Shown: positions 43,277 through 51,838 of the stretch, in pieces
Numbering within the stretch: position 1 is the first letter of the stretch
Layout: every line of letters begins with the position of its first letter
NCBI GenBank assembly: GCA_018712345.1
Contig: DVHG01000002.1
Coordinates: forward strand, 1-64,000
Reading direction: 5' to 3'
DNA from: Candidatus Onthovicinus excrementipullorum
GTDB lineage: Bacteria > Bacillota > Clostridia > Oscillospirales > Acutalibacteraceae
Length of the DNA: 64,000 bases
The notes under the pieces: model-generated
What the model was told of the DNA's origin: nothing
The model's database searches: none
Seen by the model: only the letters and a program-made list of their open reading frames with translations
Position numbers and translations under genes: made by a program

Positions 43277-45139
43277 ATGCCCGACTGCGTCTATAACGCC
43301 CGCGATCTGCGGTATAAAAGCAAATTCGGCGCCGTCTCCGCTGGGGAGGAGCTGCACTTTTCCATTGCGCTGGAGCGGCAGATCCATTGCTCCGCGGCCT
43401 TCCTCGTCATCCGGGAGGATTCCCGGCCGGAGGAACAGTATATCCCCATGTATTGGAGCGGGATGAACGGTCCGGACGGCGAGTGGTGGAGTATCAGCTA
43501 CGCCGCGCCCGTACCGGGCCTCTACTGGTACCGCTTTGAGTATGATACCCCGTGGGGACGTGGCCGCATCCTGTGCGGGGAGCGGGAGACCGGGACTGCG
43601 GACGGGAACGTGATGTTCCAGCTCACGGCTTTTGACCCACACTTTCGCACGCCGGACTTTTTAAAGGGCGGCGTGATGTACCAGATCTTTCCGGACCGGT
43701 TCAACTGCTCCGGCGCGCCCAAGCAGAATGTGCCGGAGGATCGCATCCTGCGCACAGACCGTGAAAATCTGCCGGAGTTCCGCCCAGACGCACAGGGCAT
43801 TGTGCGCAACAATGACTACTTCGGCGGGGATTTGAAGGGCATCGAGGAAAAGCTTGACTACTTAAAATCCCTCGGCGTGACCTGCCTGTATTTAAATCCC
43901 ATCTTTGAGGCTCACTCCAACCACCGGTACAACACGGCGGACTATACAAAAATTGACCCGCTCCTCGGAACGCAGGCGGATTTTGAATCCCTCTGCCAGG
44001 CGGCGCACGCGCGCGGGATTTCCATCCTGCTCGACGGCGTGTTCAGCCACACCGGGTCGGACAGCGTCTACTTTAACCGTGAAGGGCGGTATGGTGCGGG
44101 CGGCGCCTATCGCGATGCAAATTCCCCCTACCGCAAGTGGTATGATTTTAAATCCTGGCCCAATGATTACGCCAGCTGGTGGGGGATCGACACCCTGCCG
44201 CAGGTGATCGAGGAGCAGCCGGATTATCTAAACTACATCACCGGACCCGGTGGCGTGCTGGAACAATGGATGCGCGCCGGGGCGGACGGCTGGCGCCTGG
44301 ACGTGGCCGACGAACTGCCCGACGGCTTCCTGGATGCCCTGCGGGAGCGGGTCAAAGCCGTCAACCCGGACGCCGTCATCATCGGGGAGGTCTGGGAGGA
44401 CGCCTCCAACAAGTGCAGCTACGGGCAGCGGCGGCGCTACCTGCTGGGAAAACAGCTCGACAGTGTGATGAATTACCCGTTCCAGAACGCAGTGCTCGAC
44501 TATATTGCCACCGGCAACGCGGACGGCTTCTGTGACCGGATCCTGACGGTGCTCTCCCACTATCCCAAGCAGGTGGTGGATGTACTGATGAACTCCATCG
44601 GCACGCACGATACGGCGCGCGCCATCACCGCCCTTGCCGGGGAACCCTGCGGCGGCCGGGGCCGCGACTGGCAGAGCGAACACTGCCTCCTACCGCCGGA
44701 GCGCCGGGCCTACGGCGTCACCCTGATGAAACTCGCGGCCGTTTTACAGTTCACCCTGCCCGGCGTGCCGTGCATCTACTATGGCGATGAGATCGGTATG
44801 GAGGGGTACGGCGACCCGTTCAACCGCAGGTTTTACGACTGGGCGCACGCGGATGAGGAGCTGCGCGGCTGGTACCGCGCCCTCGGCAAACTCCGCCGCG
44901 AGTATCCCGTGCTCAGGGACGGCGCGTTCGTCGAGCTCTCCTCCGGCATGGGCTGCGTAGCCTACGTACGGGAGAAAGGGGACCAAAAGCTCGTCGTGAT
45001 CGTCAACCGGAATGACAGCCCCATGGATTTCTACTTCCATCCGCAGTATTATGGCTTGCAGAAGATTATCGGCCATACGCCGGAACTCGACCGCGTGCAT
45101 CTGGACCCGCTGTCCTGTGCAGTGCTGGCTTCTCCATGA
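43277..45139 (+). CDS. GH13 alpha-glucan hydrolase (cyclomaltodextrinase/neopullulanase-like)
   Basis: 620 residues from the ATG at 43277, after GAAGGGAGGG. Residues 1-125 are a beta-sandwich (CBM34-like or similar). The GH13 barrel follows: LGVTCLYLNPIFEAHSNHRYNT, DGVFSHTGSDS, GWRLDVADEL with nucleophile Asp342, IIGEVWEDA with acid/base Glu371, and GTHDTAR with Asp445. No signal peptide: intracellular. Such enzymes cut maltodextrins, cyclodextrins or pullulan pieces; together with glgP it would degrade stored or imported glucans. Confidence 0.92.
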   Translation: MPDCVYNARDLRYKSKFGAVSAGEELHFSIALERQIHCSAAFLVIREDSRPEEQYIPMYWSGMNGPDGEWWSISYAAPVPGLYWYRFEYDTPWGRGRILCGERETGTADGNVMFQLTAFDPHFRTPDFLKGGVMYQIFPDRFNCSGAPKQNVPEDRILRTDRENLPEFRPDAQGIVRNNDYFGGDLKGIEEKLDYLKSLGVTCLYLNPIFEAHSNHRYNTADYTKIDPLLGTQADFESLCQAAHARGISILLDGVFSHTGSDSVYFNREGRYGAGGAYRDANSPYRKWYDFKSWPNDYASWWGIDTLPQVIEEQPDYLNYITGPGGVLEQWMRAGADGWRLDVADELPDGFLDALRERVKAVNPDAVIIGEVWEDASNKCSYGQRRRYLLGKQLDSVMNYPFQNAVLDYIATGNADGFCDRILTVLSHYPKQVVDVLMNSIGTHDTARAITALAGEPCGGRGRDWQSEHCLLPPERRAYGVTLMKLAAVLQFTLPGVPCIYYGDEIGMEGYGDPFNRRFYDWAHADEELRGWYRALGKLRREYPVLRDGAFVELSSGMGCVAYVREKGDQKLVVIVNRNDSPMDFYFHPQYYGLQKIIGHTPELDRVHLDPLSCAVLASP

Positions 45140-45162
45140 CCGTTTAACAAAGGAGAAAAAAC

Positions 45163-45948
45163 ATGAATCCTTTTCCGCTCCTTCAGCAGATTCTCCTACA
45201 CTATCAAAAAATACTGGGCAGACACCTCACAGGGTTTTACGTCCATGGTTCCATTGCCTTCGGCTGTTTTCGCTGGAATCAAAGTGATATCGATTTTATC
45301 GTCACTGTCGATCAGGTGCCCACTCTGGCCGAGAAGGAGGCACTGATCCGGTGTCTGCTGGACTGCGAAGAGCAGTGCCCGCCCAAGGGGGTGGAGATGA
45401 GCGTAGTGCTGGATCAGTACTGCCGCAACTTTATGTATCCCACGCCGTTTGAATTGCACTATTCCATCACACACCGGGAACGATGTCAGGCGGATTTCAC
45501 ATCTTATTGCCGGACTATGCACGGCACAGACCCCGATCTGGCGGCACATTTTGCCGTGATCCGCAAAGCGGGGATTATACTGTATGGGACACCCATCGCA
45601 GAGATGTTCGGTCCCGTCCCTCGTGAGGACTATCTGGACAGCATCCTGCGCGATGTTCAGGATGCGGAAGCGGAGATCGAAAGGGCTCCTGTCTATCTCA
45701 CCCTGAACCTTTGTCGTGTGCTGGCTTACATGCGTAAGGGAAAAATTTTCTCTAAGGAGCAGGGTGGTGAATGGGGACTCAAAAACCTGCCGGCCGAATA
45801 TATACCTATGATCCGGTCTGCACTGGACGCCTATTCGGGAAAGAAAACCTTTTGTGGTGAGCCCCGCTCTCTGCACCGTTTTGCCTGCGATATGCTCCGC
45901 GAAATCCGGGCGGAATCCCCCGAAAAAGCGGAGTGGGCCGGGAAATAA
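45163..45948 (+). CDS. Aminoglycoside-nucleotidyltransferase-like protein (AadA/ANT type, DUF4111)
   Basis: 261 residues, RBS AAGGAG. Nucleotidyltransferase motif GS at 29-30 and DID at 42-44 (VHGSIAFGCFRWNQSDIDFIV), followed by a helical DUF4111-like C-terminal part (LTLNLCRVLAYMRKGKIFSKEQGGEWGLKNLP). This is the layout of spectinomycin/streptomycin adenylyltransferases. Closely related chromosomal genes are frequent in Clostridia and do not all give resistance, so I would not call it a resistance gene. Not linked to any mobile element here apart from the small repeat downstream. Confidence 0.82.
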   Translation: MNPFPLLQQILLHYQKILGRHLTGFYVHGSIAFGCFRWNQSDIDFIVTVDQVPTLAEKEALIRCLLDCEEQCPPKGVEMSVVLDQYCRNFMYPTPFELHYSITHRERCQADFTSYCRTMHGTDPDLAAHFAVIRKAGIILYGTPIAEMFGPVPREDYLDSILRDVQDAEAEIERAPVYLTLNLCRVLAYMRKGKIFSKEQGGEWGLKNLPAEYIPMIRSALDAYSGKKTFCGEPRSLHRFACDMLREIRAESPEKAEWAGK

Positions 45949-46012
45949 TTAGGTGGGGTGTTCATTCGTTTTAGTCCAATGGATTACGGATATTGGTTTG
46001 TACAATCTCTCT

Positions 46013-46212
46013 GGCTCCTCTGTGTAAGGGGGCCCTGACAGGGAAAACATCCGCGAAAGCGGACAAAAGGCGCACCGCCTGTGGAGCAGAAGCTGAATGA
46101 CCGTTAGGTCGGTTACAGGTTACAGGGAAAAGGTCTGTAAAAGCAATTGGTTTTCAGCCGACAACCCTTCAGTCGCGCATCCGCGCGCCAGTCTCCCTTG
46201 CACAGGGAGGCC
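46013..46212. repeat. Palindromic dispersed-repeat (MITE-like) element
   Basis: Left arm GGCTCCTCTGTGTAAGGGGG (46013-46032) and the reverse complement of the right arm GGCCTCCCTGTGCAAGGGAG match at about 17 of 22 positions, most differences being G-U compatible. Between them are further small hairpins (TCCGC-GAAA-GCGGA). Sequences of the type CAGTCTCCCTTGCACAGGGAG are, from memory, scattered in many copies between genes in Oscillospiraceae. The remaining bases on both sides (45949-46321) hold no gene. Confidence 0.65.
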
Positions 46213-46321
46213 TTGTGTAGGCACAGGGCGGCGGTCTGTATACACCCGTAGGGGGAGGGAACGCTGCCTTCAGCGTTCCATTGATCAGAGCCCTATCAAA
46301 AACTGGGGAGGCATATCGGCT

Positions 46322-46804
46322 ATGGACTGCACTTTTCGAACGCCGGAGGGGCGCTTTAATTACCGGGCGACCGCCGTGATTATCAGCAGAGGGAACCTGC
46401 TCGTTATGCGGGACGAGTTTTGCACGCACTATTATCTGCCCGGGGGGCGGATCCGTCTGCACGAGACGGCCCGGGATGCAGTTCGCCGTGAACTCTGGGA
46501 GGAGCTGAACATAGAGGCGTCTGTAGTCCGTCCGCTGTGGCTGAATGAGAACTTTTTTACACTGGATCCATCCGGAGAGCGTGTACACGAGATGGGAATC
46601 TATTTTTTGACCGATGTCTCCGAATGCGCCCTGCCCGGCCCGGAGAATTTACCCTTTTCCATGGATGAGGATGGAAGAAGCAACACCTTTTTCTGGCTCC
46701 CATTTGGAGAACTGAAAAGTGTGGAGCTGTATCCGCTTTTTATCAGGGAGCGGATTTTCACCCTGCCGGAGCAACTGGAAATGATCACCGAAATCGAGCC
46801 TTAA
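46322..46804 (+). CDS. NUDIX hydrolase
   Basis: 160 residues from the ATG at 46322 (MDCTFRTPEGRFNYRATAVI); the longer frame upstream is only the repeat element being read through. Nudix box: Gly42-x5-Glu48-x7-Arg56-Glu57-x2-Glu60-Glu61, complete. Hydrolyses a nucleoside diphosphate linked to another group; substrate unknown. RBS GGGGAGG. Followed by the SGNH hydrolase after 19 bases. Confidence 0.92.
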   Translation: MDCTFRTPEGRFNYRATAVIISRGNLLVMRDEFCTHYYLPGGRIRLHETARDAVRRELWEELNIEASVVRPLWLNENFFTLDPSGERVHEMGIYFLTDVSECALPGPENLPFSMDEDGRSNTFFWLPFGELKSVELYPLFIRERIFTLPEQLEMITEIEP

Positions 46805-46823
46805 CGGAACAGGAGAATATGCT

Positions 46824-47492
46824 ATGACGCCTTCCTTGAAAAAGATCGAAAAACGCACGCAGTACGATCTGGTCAAGCGGACCAAGAGGGAAAATTTCCG
46901 CCTGCTCAACCAGCGGTACGCACGGTGTGGCCAGACGGTCCTGCTCGGCGACTCCATCACGGAGATTTTCAACTGGTACGAGCTGTTCGAGAGCTTTATC
47001 CGCGAGACGGGGCAGGCCGTCTACAACCGCGGCATCAGCGGCGATACGAGCGACCGCCTTTTGGAACGGCTGGAAATCAACGCTCTGAATATCGCCCCGC
47101 GCAATCTGGTGCTTCTGATCGGCACAAATGATCTGGGCGTTGGGGCTCCTATCTCTTTTACCGTGGGAAATGTGGAAAAAATTTTGCGGCGGTCACGGGA
47201 ATCACTGCCAAAGCTGAACATCGTCCTGCAGGCCGTCTATCCGGTCAACAAACACCTCAGCCGTGACGCCCGATACATGGTTGGCCGGCGGGAAAACGCG
47301 GTCATCGCCCGGATCAACGCGGAGCTGCGGCCGCTGGCGGCACAGTTTAATGCGCATTGGCTCAATCTGACGGGTCCGCTCTCCGACGCTCAGGGAAACC
47401 TGTCCGGAGAATATTGCTACGACGGGCTGCATCTGAACGCACGCGGTTTTGAGATTGCTGCGCAGGGGATTATTCCCCTGTTAGATCGGTGA
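46824..47492 (+). CDS. SGNH/GDSL-family hydrolase
   Basis: 222 residues. GDSIT (catalytic Ser) near residue 42, NRGISGDTSDRLLERL (block with conserved Gly), LIGTNDLG (Asn) and DGLHLNARGF (Asp and His) form the four family blocks. Such enzymes are esterases, lipases or acyl-ester hydrolases; no signal peptide here, so an intracellular ester is likely. Probably in one operon with the NUDIX gene. Confidence 0.92.
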   Translation: MTPSLKKIEKRTQYDLVKRTKRENFRLLNQRYARCGQTVLLGDSITEIFNWYELFESFIRETGQAVYNRGISGDTSDRLLERLEINALNIAPRNLVLLIGTNDLGVGAPISFTVGNVEKILRRSRESLPKLNIVLQAVYPVNKHLSRDARYMVGRRENAVIARINAELRPLAAQFNAHWLNLTGPLSDAQGNLSGEYCYDGLHLNARGFEIAAQGIIPLLDR

Positions 47493-47539
47493 GTGCCCTT
47501 TAGAATAATAAAAACTGATTGAAAGATTGAGGAATCCTT

Positions 47540-49714
47540 ATGAACCAGTTGGGAGAAAAATCTATCGTTGCTGCGCTTCAACAGGAGCTGTCCATTCAAA
47601 AATGGCAGGTTGAGGCGGTCATCAAACTCATTGACGAGGGGAACACCATCCCGTTCATCGCGCGCTACCGTAAGGAGGCCACCGGTAACCTGAACGACGA
47701 GACGCTCCGCGCCTTTGACGAGCGGCTCCGGTACCTGAACAATCTCTGGGACCGCAAGGAGAGCGTCCTCGGCTCCATTGACGAGCAGGGGAAACTGACG
47801 GACGAGCTGCGGGCGCAGATTCTGGCCGCCGCCACACTGGTGGAGCTGGAGGATTTATACCGCCCGTATAAGCAGAAACGGCGCACCCGCGCCTCTATCG
47901 CCCGGGAGCGTGGTTTGGAGCCGCTCGCGGAGCTGATCCTGCTCCAGCAGACGCAGCGCCCGCTCATCCAGGAGGCGGAGGCGTTTGTCGACCCGGAAAA
48001 GGATGTCCCCGATGCGCAGGCGGCCATTGCCGGTGCACAGGATATCATCGCGGAACAGATTTCCGACAATGCCGACTACCGCAAGTGGATCCGCAACCGG
48101 ACGGCGTCCGCCGGAATCCTGACCACGACGGCGAAGGACGCGGAGACTTCCAGTCCCTATGAAATGTACTATGACTTTTCCGAGCCGCTCAAAAGGATGG
48201 CAGGCCACCGCGTGCTGGCCGTCAACCGCGGCGAAAAGGAAAAAATTCTCTCCGTCAAGATTGACGCGCCGGAGAATGAGATTTTAACTTATCTCAAAAA
48301 GCGCTTGATCCGGCACGATAATCCGAATACCACGCCCGCCATTGAGGCGGCGCTCGCGGACGCCTATAAGCGTCTCATCGCCCCGTCTATCGAGAATGAG
48401 CTGCGCGGGGAGCTGACCGACCGTGCGGAGGAGGGGGCTATCCGCGTGTTTGCGGAGAATTTAAAACAGCTCCTCATGCAGCCGCCCATCAGCGGCAGAG
48501 TCGTCCTCGGGTGGGACCCGGCATTCCGCACCGGGTGCAAGCTGGCGGTCGTCGACTCGCTGGGCAAGGTGCTCCATACGGTCGTCATCTATCCCACAGC
48601 CCCTCAGAATAAGGTTCAGGAATCCATCCGCACGTTAAAACAGCTGATCTCAAAATACAAGATCGACCTGATCTCCCTCGGCAACGGCACGGCGTCCCGC
48701 GAGTCGGAGCGCGTGATCGTGGAGCTTTTACGGGAGACAGACCGCCCTGTGCAGTACGTCGTTGTCAATGAGGCGGGGGCGAGCGTCTACTCCGCCAGTA
48801 AACTGGCCACGGAGGAGTTCCCCACCTTTGACGTGGGACAGCGCTCGGCTGTCTCCATCGCGCGGCGGCTTCAGGACCCGATGGCGGAGCTCGTCAAAAT
48901 CGATCCCAAGTCCATCGGCGTGGGCCAGTATCAGCACGACATGAACCAGACGCGGCTGACGGAGACGCTCACCGGCGTGGTGGAGGACTGCGTTAACCGC
49001 GTGGGGGTGGATCTGAACACCGCGTCTGTATCCCTGCTCTCCTATGTCTCCGGAATCAGCAAGCCGGTCGCCAAAAATATTGTGACCTACCGCGAGGAGC
49101 ACGGACGGTTTCAGACACGGCGGGAACTGCTCAAGGTGCCCAAGCTCGGGCCCAAGGCGTTTGAACAATGCGCCGGATTTTTGCGTATTCGGGAGGGGAA
49201 AAATCCGCTTGATTCCACCGGCGTCCACCCGGAGAGCTACGGTGCCGCTGAGCAGCTGCTCCAAAAGACCGGGCACACCGCTGCCGATTTAAAGCACGGA
49301 GGCATCCCGGGCCTGACCGTCAATGGGCCGGAGCTGAGTGCGCTTTCATCGGAGCTGGGCGTGGGTGAGATCACACTGCGGGATATCATTGCTGAGCTGA
49401 ATAAGCCGGGCCGCGACCCGCGCGCGGATATGCCCAAGCCCATCCTGCGCAGCGATGTGCTGGAGCTGAAGGATCTGAAGCCCGGCATGGTGCTCAAGGG
49501 TACTGTGCGCAATGTGATTGACTTTGGCGCGTTTGTGGATATCGGCGTGCATCAGGACGGCCTGGTGCACATCTCTCAGCTGGCGGATCGGTATGTCAGG
49601 CATCCGCTTGATGTCGTGAAGATCGGCGATATTGTGGACGTCAAGGTGCTGGATGTGGATCCCGTTAAAAAGAAGATCTCCCTCACCATGCGCGGGATCA
49701 AGGCCGGGAAATAG
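47540..49714 (+). CDS. tex: Tex RNA-binding transcription accessory protein
   Basis: 724 residues with the Tex order: N-terminal helical part (IPFIARYRKEATGNLNDETLR), YqgF-like nuclease fold (VVLGWDPAFRTGCKLAVVD), helix-hairpin-helix repeats (NRVGVDLNTASVSLLSYVSGI, FQTRRELLKVPKLGPKAFEQCAGFLRI), and a C-terminal S1 domain (LKPGMVLKGTVRNVIDFGAFVDIGVHQDGLVHISQLA). Homologue of eukaryotic Spt6; helps in transcription and RNA metabolism under stress. Confidence 0.97.
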   Translation: MNQLGEKSIVAALQQELSIQKWQVEAVIKLIDEGNTIPFIARYRKEATGNLNDETLRAFDERLRYLNNLWDRKESVLGSIDEQGKLTDELRAQILAAATLVELEDLYRPYKQKRRTRASIARERGLEPLAELILLQQTQRPLIQEAEAFVDPEKDVPDAQAAIAGAQDIIAEQISDNADYRKWIRNRTASAGILTTTAKDAETSSPYEMYYDFSEPLKRMAGHRVLAVNRGEKEKILSVKIDAPENEILTYLKKRLIRHDNPNTTPAIEAALADAYKRLIAPSIENELRGELTDRAEEGAIRVFAENLKQLLMQPPISGRVVLGWDPAFRTGCKLAVVDSLGKVLHTVVIYPTAPQNKVQESIRTLKQLISKYKIDLISLGNGTASRESERVIVELLRETDRPVQYVVVNEAGASVYSASKLATEEFPTFDVGQRSAVSIARRLQDPMAELVKIDPKSIGVGQYQHDMNQTRLTETLTGVVEDCVNRVGVDLNTASVSLLSYVSGISKPVAKNIVTYREEHGRFQTRRELLKVPKLGPKAFEQCAGFLRIREGKNPLDSTGVHPESYGAAEQLLQKTGHTAADLKHGGIPGLTVNGPELSALSSELGVGEITLRDIIAELNKPGRDPRADMPKPILRSDVLELKDLKPGMVLKGTVRNVIDFGAFVDIGVHQDGLVHISQLADRYVRHPLDVVKIGDIVDVKVLDVDPVKKKISLTMRGIKAGK

Positions 49715-49800
49715 AGGGTTCCCTCCTGAAAAATGCAGGGGAAAAGGGCTGGTTGGATACACTTCATAAAAAATATATACAATTTTTTTTATTTTTGTGC

Positions 49801-49860
49801 TTGACAAAGCGTAAAAAGGTCGATATAATGGAGTCACAGGTTGAGTAATCGTTTACTCAA
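49801..49860 (+). promoter_or_regulatory. Promoter and operator of the LacI-type regulator gene
   Basis: TTGACA (49801-49806), 17 bases, TATAAT (49824-49829): perfect promoter. TTGAGTAATCGTTTACTCAA at 49841-49860 starts about 5 bases after the expected start point, arms TTGAGTAA/TTACTCAA. It differs by two bases from the fully symmetrical site upstream of the target operon. Confidence 0.9.
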
Positions 49861-49891
49861 TAAAAGGCGGAAAAAGTCGGAGGAAAGTTTA

Positions 49892-50896
49892 TTGAAACCC
49901 AAAAACGTGTCCATTCAAAAAATATCGGAGGTTACGGGCGTTTCGGTAGCCACAGTATCCCGCGTCATCAATAACAACGGCCGCTTTTCCAAGGAGACGG
50001 AGCGTCGTGTAAAAAAGGCGTTGGAGGAGTACCACTATACGCCCAACCTTGCGGCCCGTGGGCTGCGGACAAAAAGGATTCCCACAGTGGGCGTAATTGT
50101 CCCCGATATTACAAATGAGTACTTTGCCCGCATTACGTTGAGCCTGCAGGAGAGGCTATTCAAGGCAAATTATTCCACGATCATCTGCAATACCAACGAG
50201 AATGCGGAGATTGAAAGCCGCCACCTGGAAATGCTCCTGTCCCAACAGGTGAGCGGGATGATCTATATTTCCGGAACACCGCAGGATCTCAGCCGCCTTT
50301 CCCATCTGCCCTCTGTATTTATCGACAGAGAACCCCGGCTTCCAAAAGGAGAGGGGAAATATCTGCTGATAGAATCAGATCATTATCAGGGCGGTTTTTT
50401 AGCAGGGCAGGAGCTGCTGAATCAGGGCTGCCGGGAAATTGCCATGCTGAAATACCGCAGCGACATCTCCTCTCATAACAGCCGCGAGCAGGGATTCCGT
50501 AAAGCACTGGAGCAGGCAGGCAGGAGCGCGGACGACTTGACAGTTCGCATTGTGCAGCAAGTCGGTGTAGAGGAGGGATTTCGCCAGACGCAGGCGCTGC
50601 TGGAATCCGTGGCGTTTGACGGCCTGTTCTGTACGGCGGATGCGCTTGCGGTAGGCGCAGTCTACGCGTTGAAGGAAAGGGGCCTGCACATCCCCGAGCA
50701 GGTGAAGCTGGTCGGGTATGACGATATTTCGATCGCGCAGTACGGCGTGGTGCCCTTAACCAGCGTGCATCAGTCCATGGAGGGTATTGGACAACTGGGG
50801 GCAGATGCGCTGTTGCAGATCATGAACGGTGAAGAACCGAAGGAGCGGCATTTGCTTCTGCCGGTACATTTGATCAGAAGAGAATCTTCTGAATAA
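49892..50896 (+). CDS. LacI-family transcriptional repressor
   Basis: 334 residues from a TTG at 49892, 8 bases after GGAGG; the upstream part of the frame is the operator itself and cannot be the start. HTH: SIQKISEVTGVSVATVSRVINNNGRFSKETERRV; hinge helix YTPNLAARGL; periplasmic-binding-protein-like ligand domain (TVGVIVPDITNEYFARITLSLQERL; GLFCTADALAVGAVYALKERG; VKLVGYDDISIAQYGVVPLTSVHQSME). It most likely represses itself and the nine-gene operon downstream, since the same 20-bp operator stands before both. Ligand probably a sugar or sugar phosphate of the pathway. Confidence 0.93.
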   Translation: MKPKNVSIQKISEVTGVSVATVSRVINNNGRFSKETERRVKKALEEYHYTPNLAARGLRTKRIPTVGVIVPDITNEYFARITLSLQERLFKANYSTIICNTNENAEIESRHLEMLLSQQVSGMIYISGTPQDLSRLSHLPSVFIDREPRLPKGEGKYLLIESDHYQGGFLAGQELLNQGCREIAMLKYRSDISSHNSREQGFRKALEQAGRSADDLTVRIVQQVGVEEGFRQTQALLESVAFDGLFCTADALAVGAVYALKERGLHIPEQVKLVGYDDISIAQYGVVPLTSVHQSMEGIGQLGADALLQIMNGEEPKERHLLLPVHLIRRESSE

Positions 50897-51096
50897 AAGA
50901 TCTACAAACACGCCGCGTTTTCTCTGGTCAGGAGAGGGGGCGTTCACCAGCTACCGGACATGCCCCTGCTTGCGCCGTTGATTGCGGCGGAAGGGGCTGG
51001 CGGTTCCATAAAAGACGGCAGAGAATGCAGATCGCCCTGTGCGGAAGAGAGGATTCTGTTTTTAATAAAAATTGGCAGCGTAGGGAATTTCTTTTT
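50897..51096. other. Gap between repressor gene and its target operon
   Basis: Two hundred bases without a gene. An imperfect hairpin near 50910-50945 may end the regulator transcript. Confidence 0.45.
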
Positions 51097-51125
51097 TTGA
51101 CTTTTGAGTAAACGTTTACTCAACT
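51097..51125 (+). promoter_or_regulatory. Promoter/operator of the nucleoside-sugar operon
   Basis: TTGAGTAAACGTTTACTCAA at 51104-51123, a perfect 20-bp palindrome with the CG centre typical of LacI-family sites. TTGACT (51097-51102) forms the -35; the -10 17 bases later (TCAACT) is weak, so the operator covers the whole spacer. Confidence 0.88.
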
Positions 51126-51151
51126 TTGAGGAGTGAGGAGGGATCTCAGCG

Positions 51152-51832
51152 ATGACTTGCTTTTCCGCGTCCCTGATGTGTGCGGACTGGCTGCATATGG
51201 AACGGGATTTAAACATTTTGAATAAATCCTGCCAGATGCTGCATGTCGACATTATGGACGGCCACTTTTGCAAAAGCCTGTATCTGTCCCCTGCGTTTAT
51301 TGCATCAATCCGCAGCGCGACGGACCTTCCCGTGGAAGCGCATTTGATGGTAGAGCATCCGGAGGACTTTATTGAAGAGACGGCGCGTGCGGGAGCGGAT
51401 TATATCTCCCTGCATGCGGAGACCATTGAACGTCAGGCCTTCCGTCTGATTGACGCCATCCACTCCATGGGGTGCATGGCGGGTGTCGTGCTCAGTCCGG
51501 CCACGCCGTTTTCCGCCGTGGAACATTATTTGGACCGGCTGGATATGGTTACGGTGATGACCGTGGACGCCGGGTTTGCGGGGCAGGCGTTTGTGCCGGA
51601 GATGCTGCCCAAAATCAGGCAGGCGGTGCAATGGAAACAGATGCACGGGCGGAATTATTTCGTACAGGCGGACGGCGCAGTGAATAAGAACACTTACGGC
51701 GCGCTGGCCCAAAACGGGGTTGACAGCTATGTGCTGGGCAGCAGCGGATTGTTTGGGCTGAATAAAGATCTGTCTGCTGCCTGTGAACAGATGAAGGCGG
51801 AATTTGCCGCGGCCACACAGGGGAAGAGGTGA
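51152..51832 (+). CDS. alsE: Ribulose-phosphate 3-epimerase family, D-allulose-6-phosphate 3-epimerase type
   Basis: 226 residues, RBS GAGGAGGGA. TIM-barrel epimerase: HVDIMDGHF, EAHLMVE, SLHAETI, VMTVDAGFAGQAF, QADGAVN and GSSGLF. From memory, E. coli AlsE has SLMCMD, LTLSP, LHPETI, MTVDPGFAGQ and GTSGLF at the same places, whereas true Rpe has SILSAD, LTIGP, FHPEA, SVNPGFGGQ and GSAIF. The protein is therefore closer to AlsE (D-allulose-6-P to D-fructose-6-P) than to Rpe. The metal and catalytic residues (His in HVD, Asp in DIMDG, His in AHLM, Asp in ADG) are kept. First gene of the operon. A pentulose-5-phosphate activity is still possible. Confidence 0.75.
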   Translation: MTCFSASLMCADWLHMERDLNILNKSCQMLHVDIMDGHFCKSLYLSPAFIASIRSATDLPVEAHLMVEHPEDFIEETARAGADYISLHAETIERQAFRLIDAIHSMGCMAGVVLSPATPFSAVEHYLDRLDMVTVMTVDAGFAGQAFVPEMLPKIRQAVQWKQMHGRNYFVQADGAVNKNTYGALAQNGVDSYVLGSSGLFGLNKDLSAACEQMKAEFAAATQGKR

Positions 51833-51838
51833 GATGTG

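Noticed and set aside
45163..45948. Acquired aminoglycoside resistance gene
   Set aside because: Family fits, but composition matches the chromosome and there is no mobile context, so only a family-level call is made.
46097..46321. N-terminal extension of the NUDIX protein
   Set aside because: It is translation of the palindromic repeat. The ATG at 46322 with its own RBS starts the real protein.
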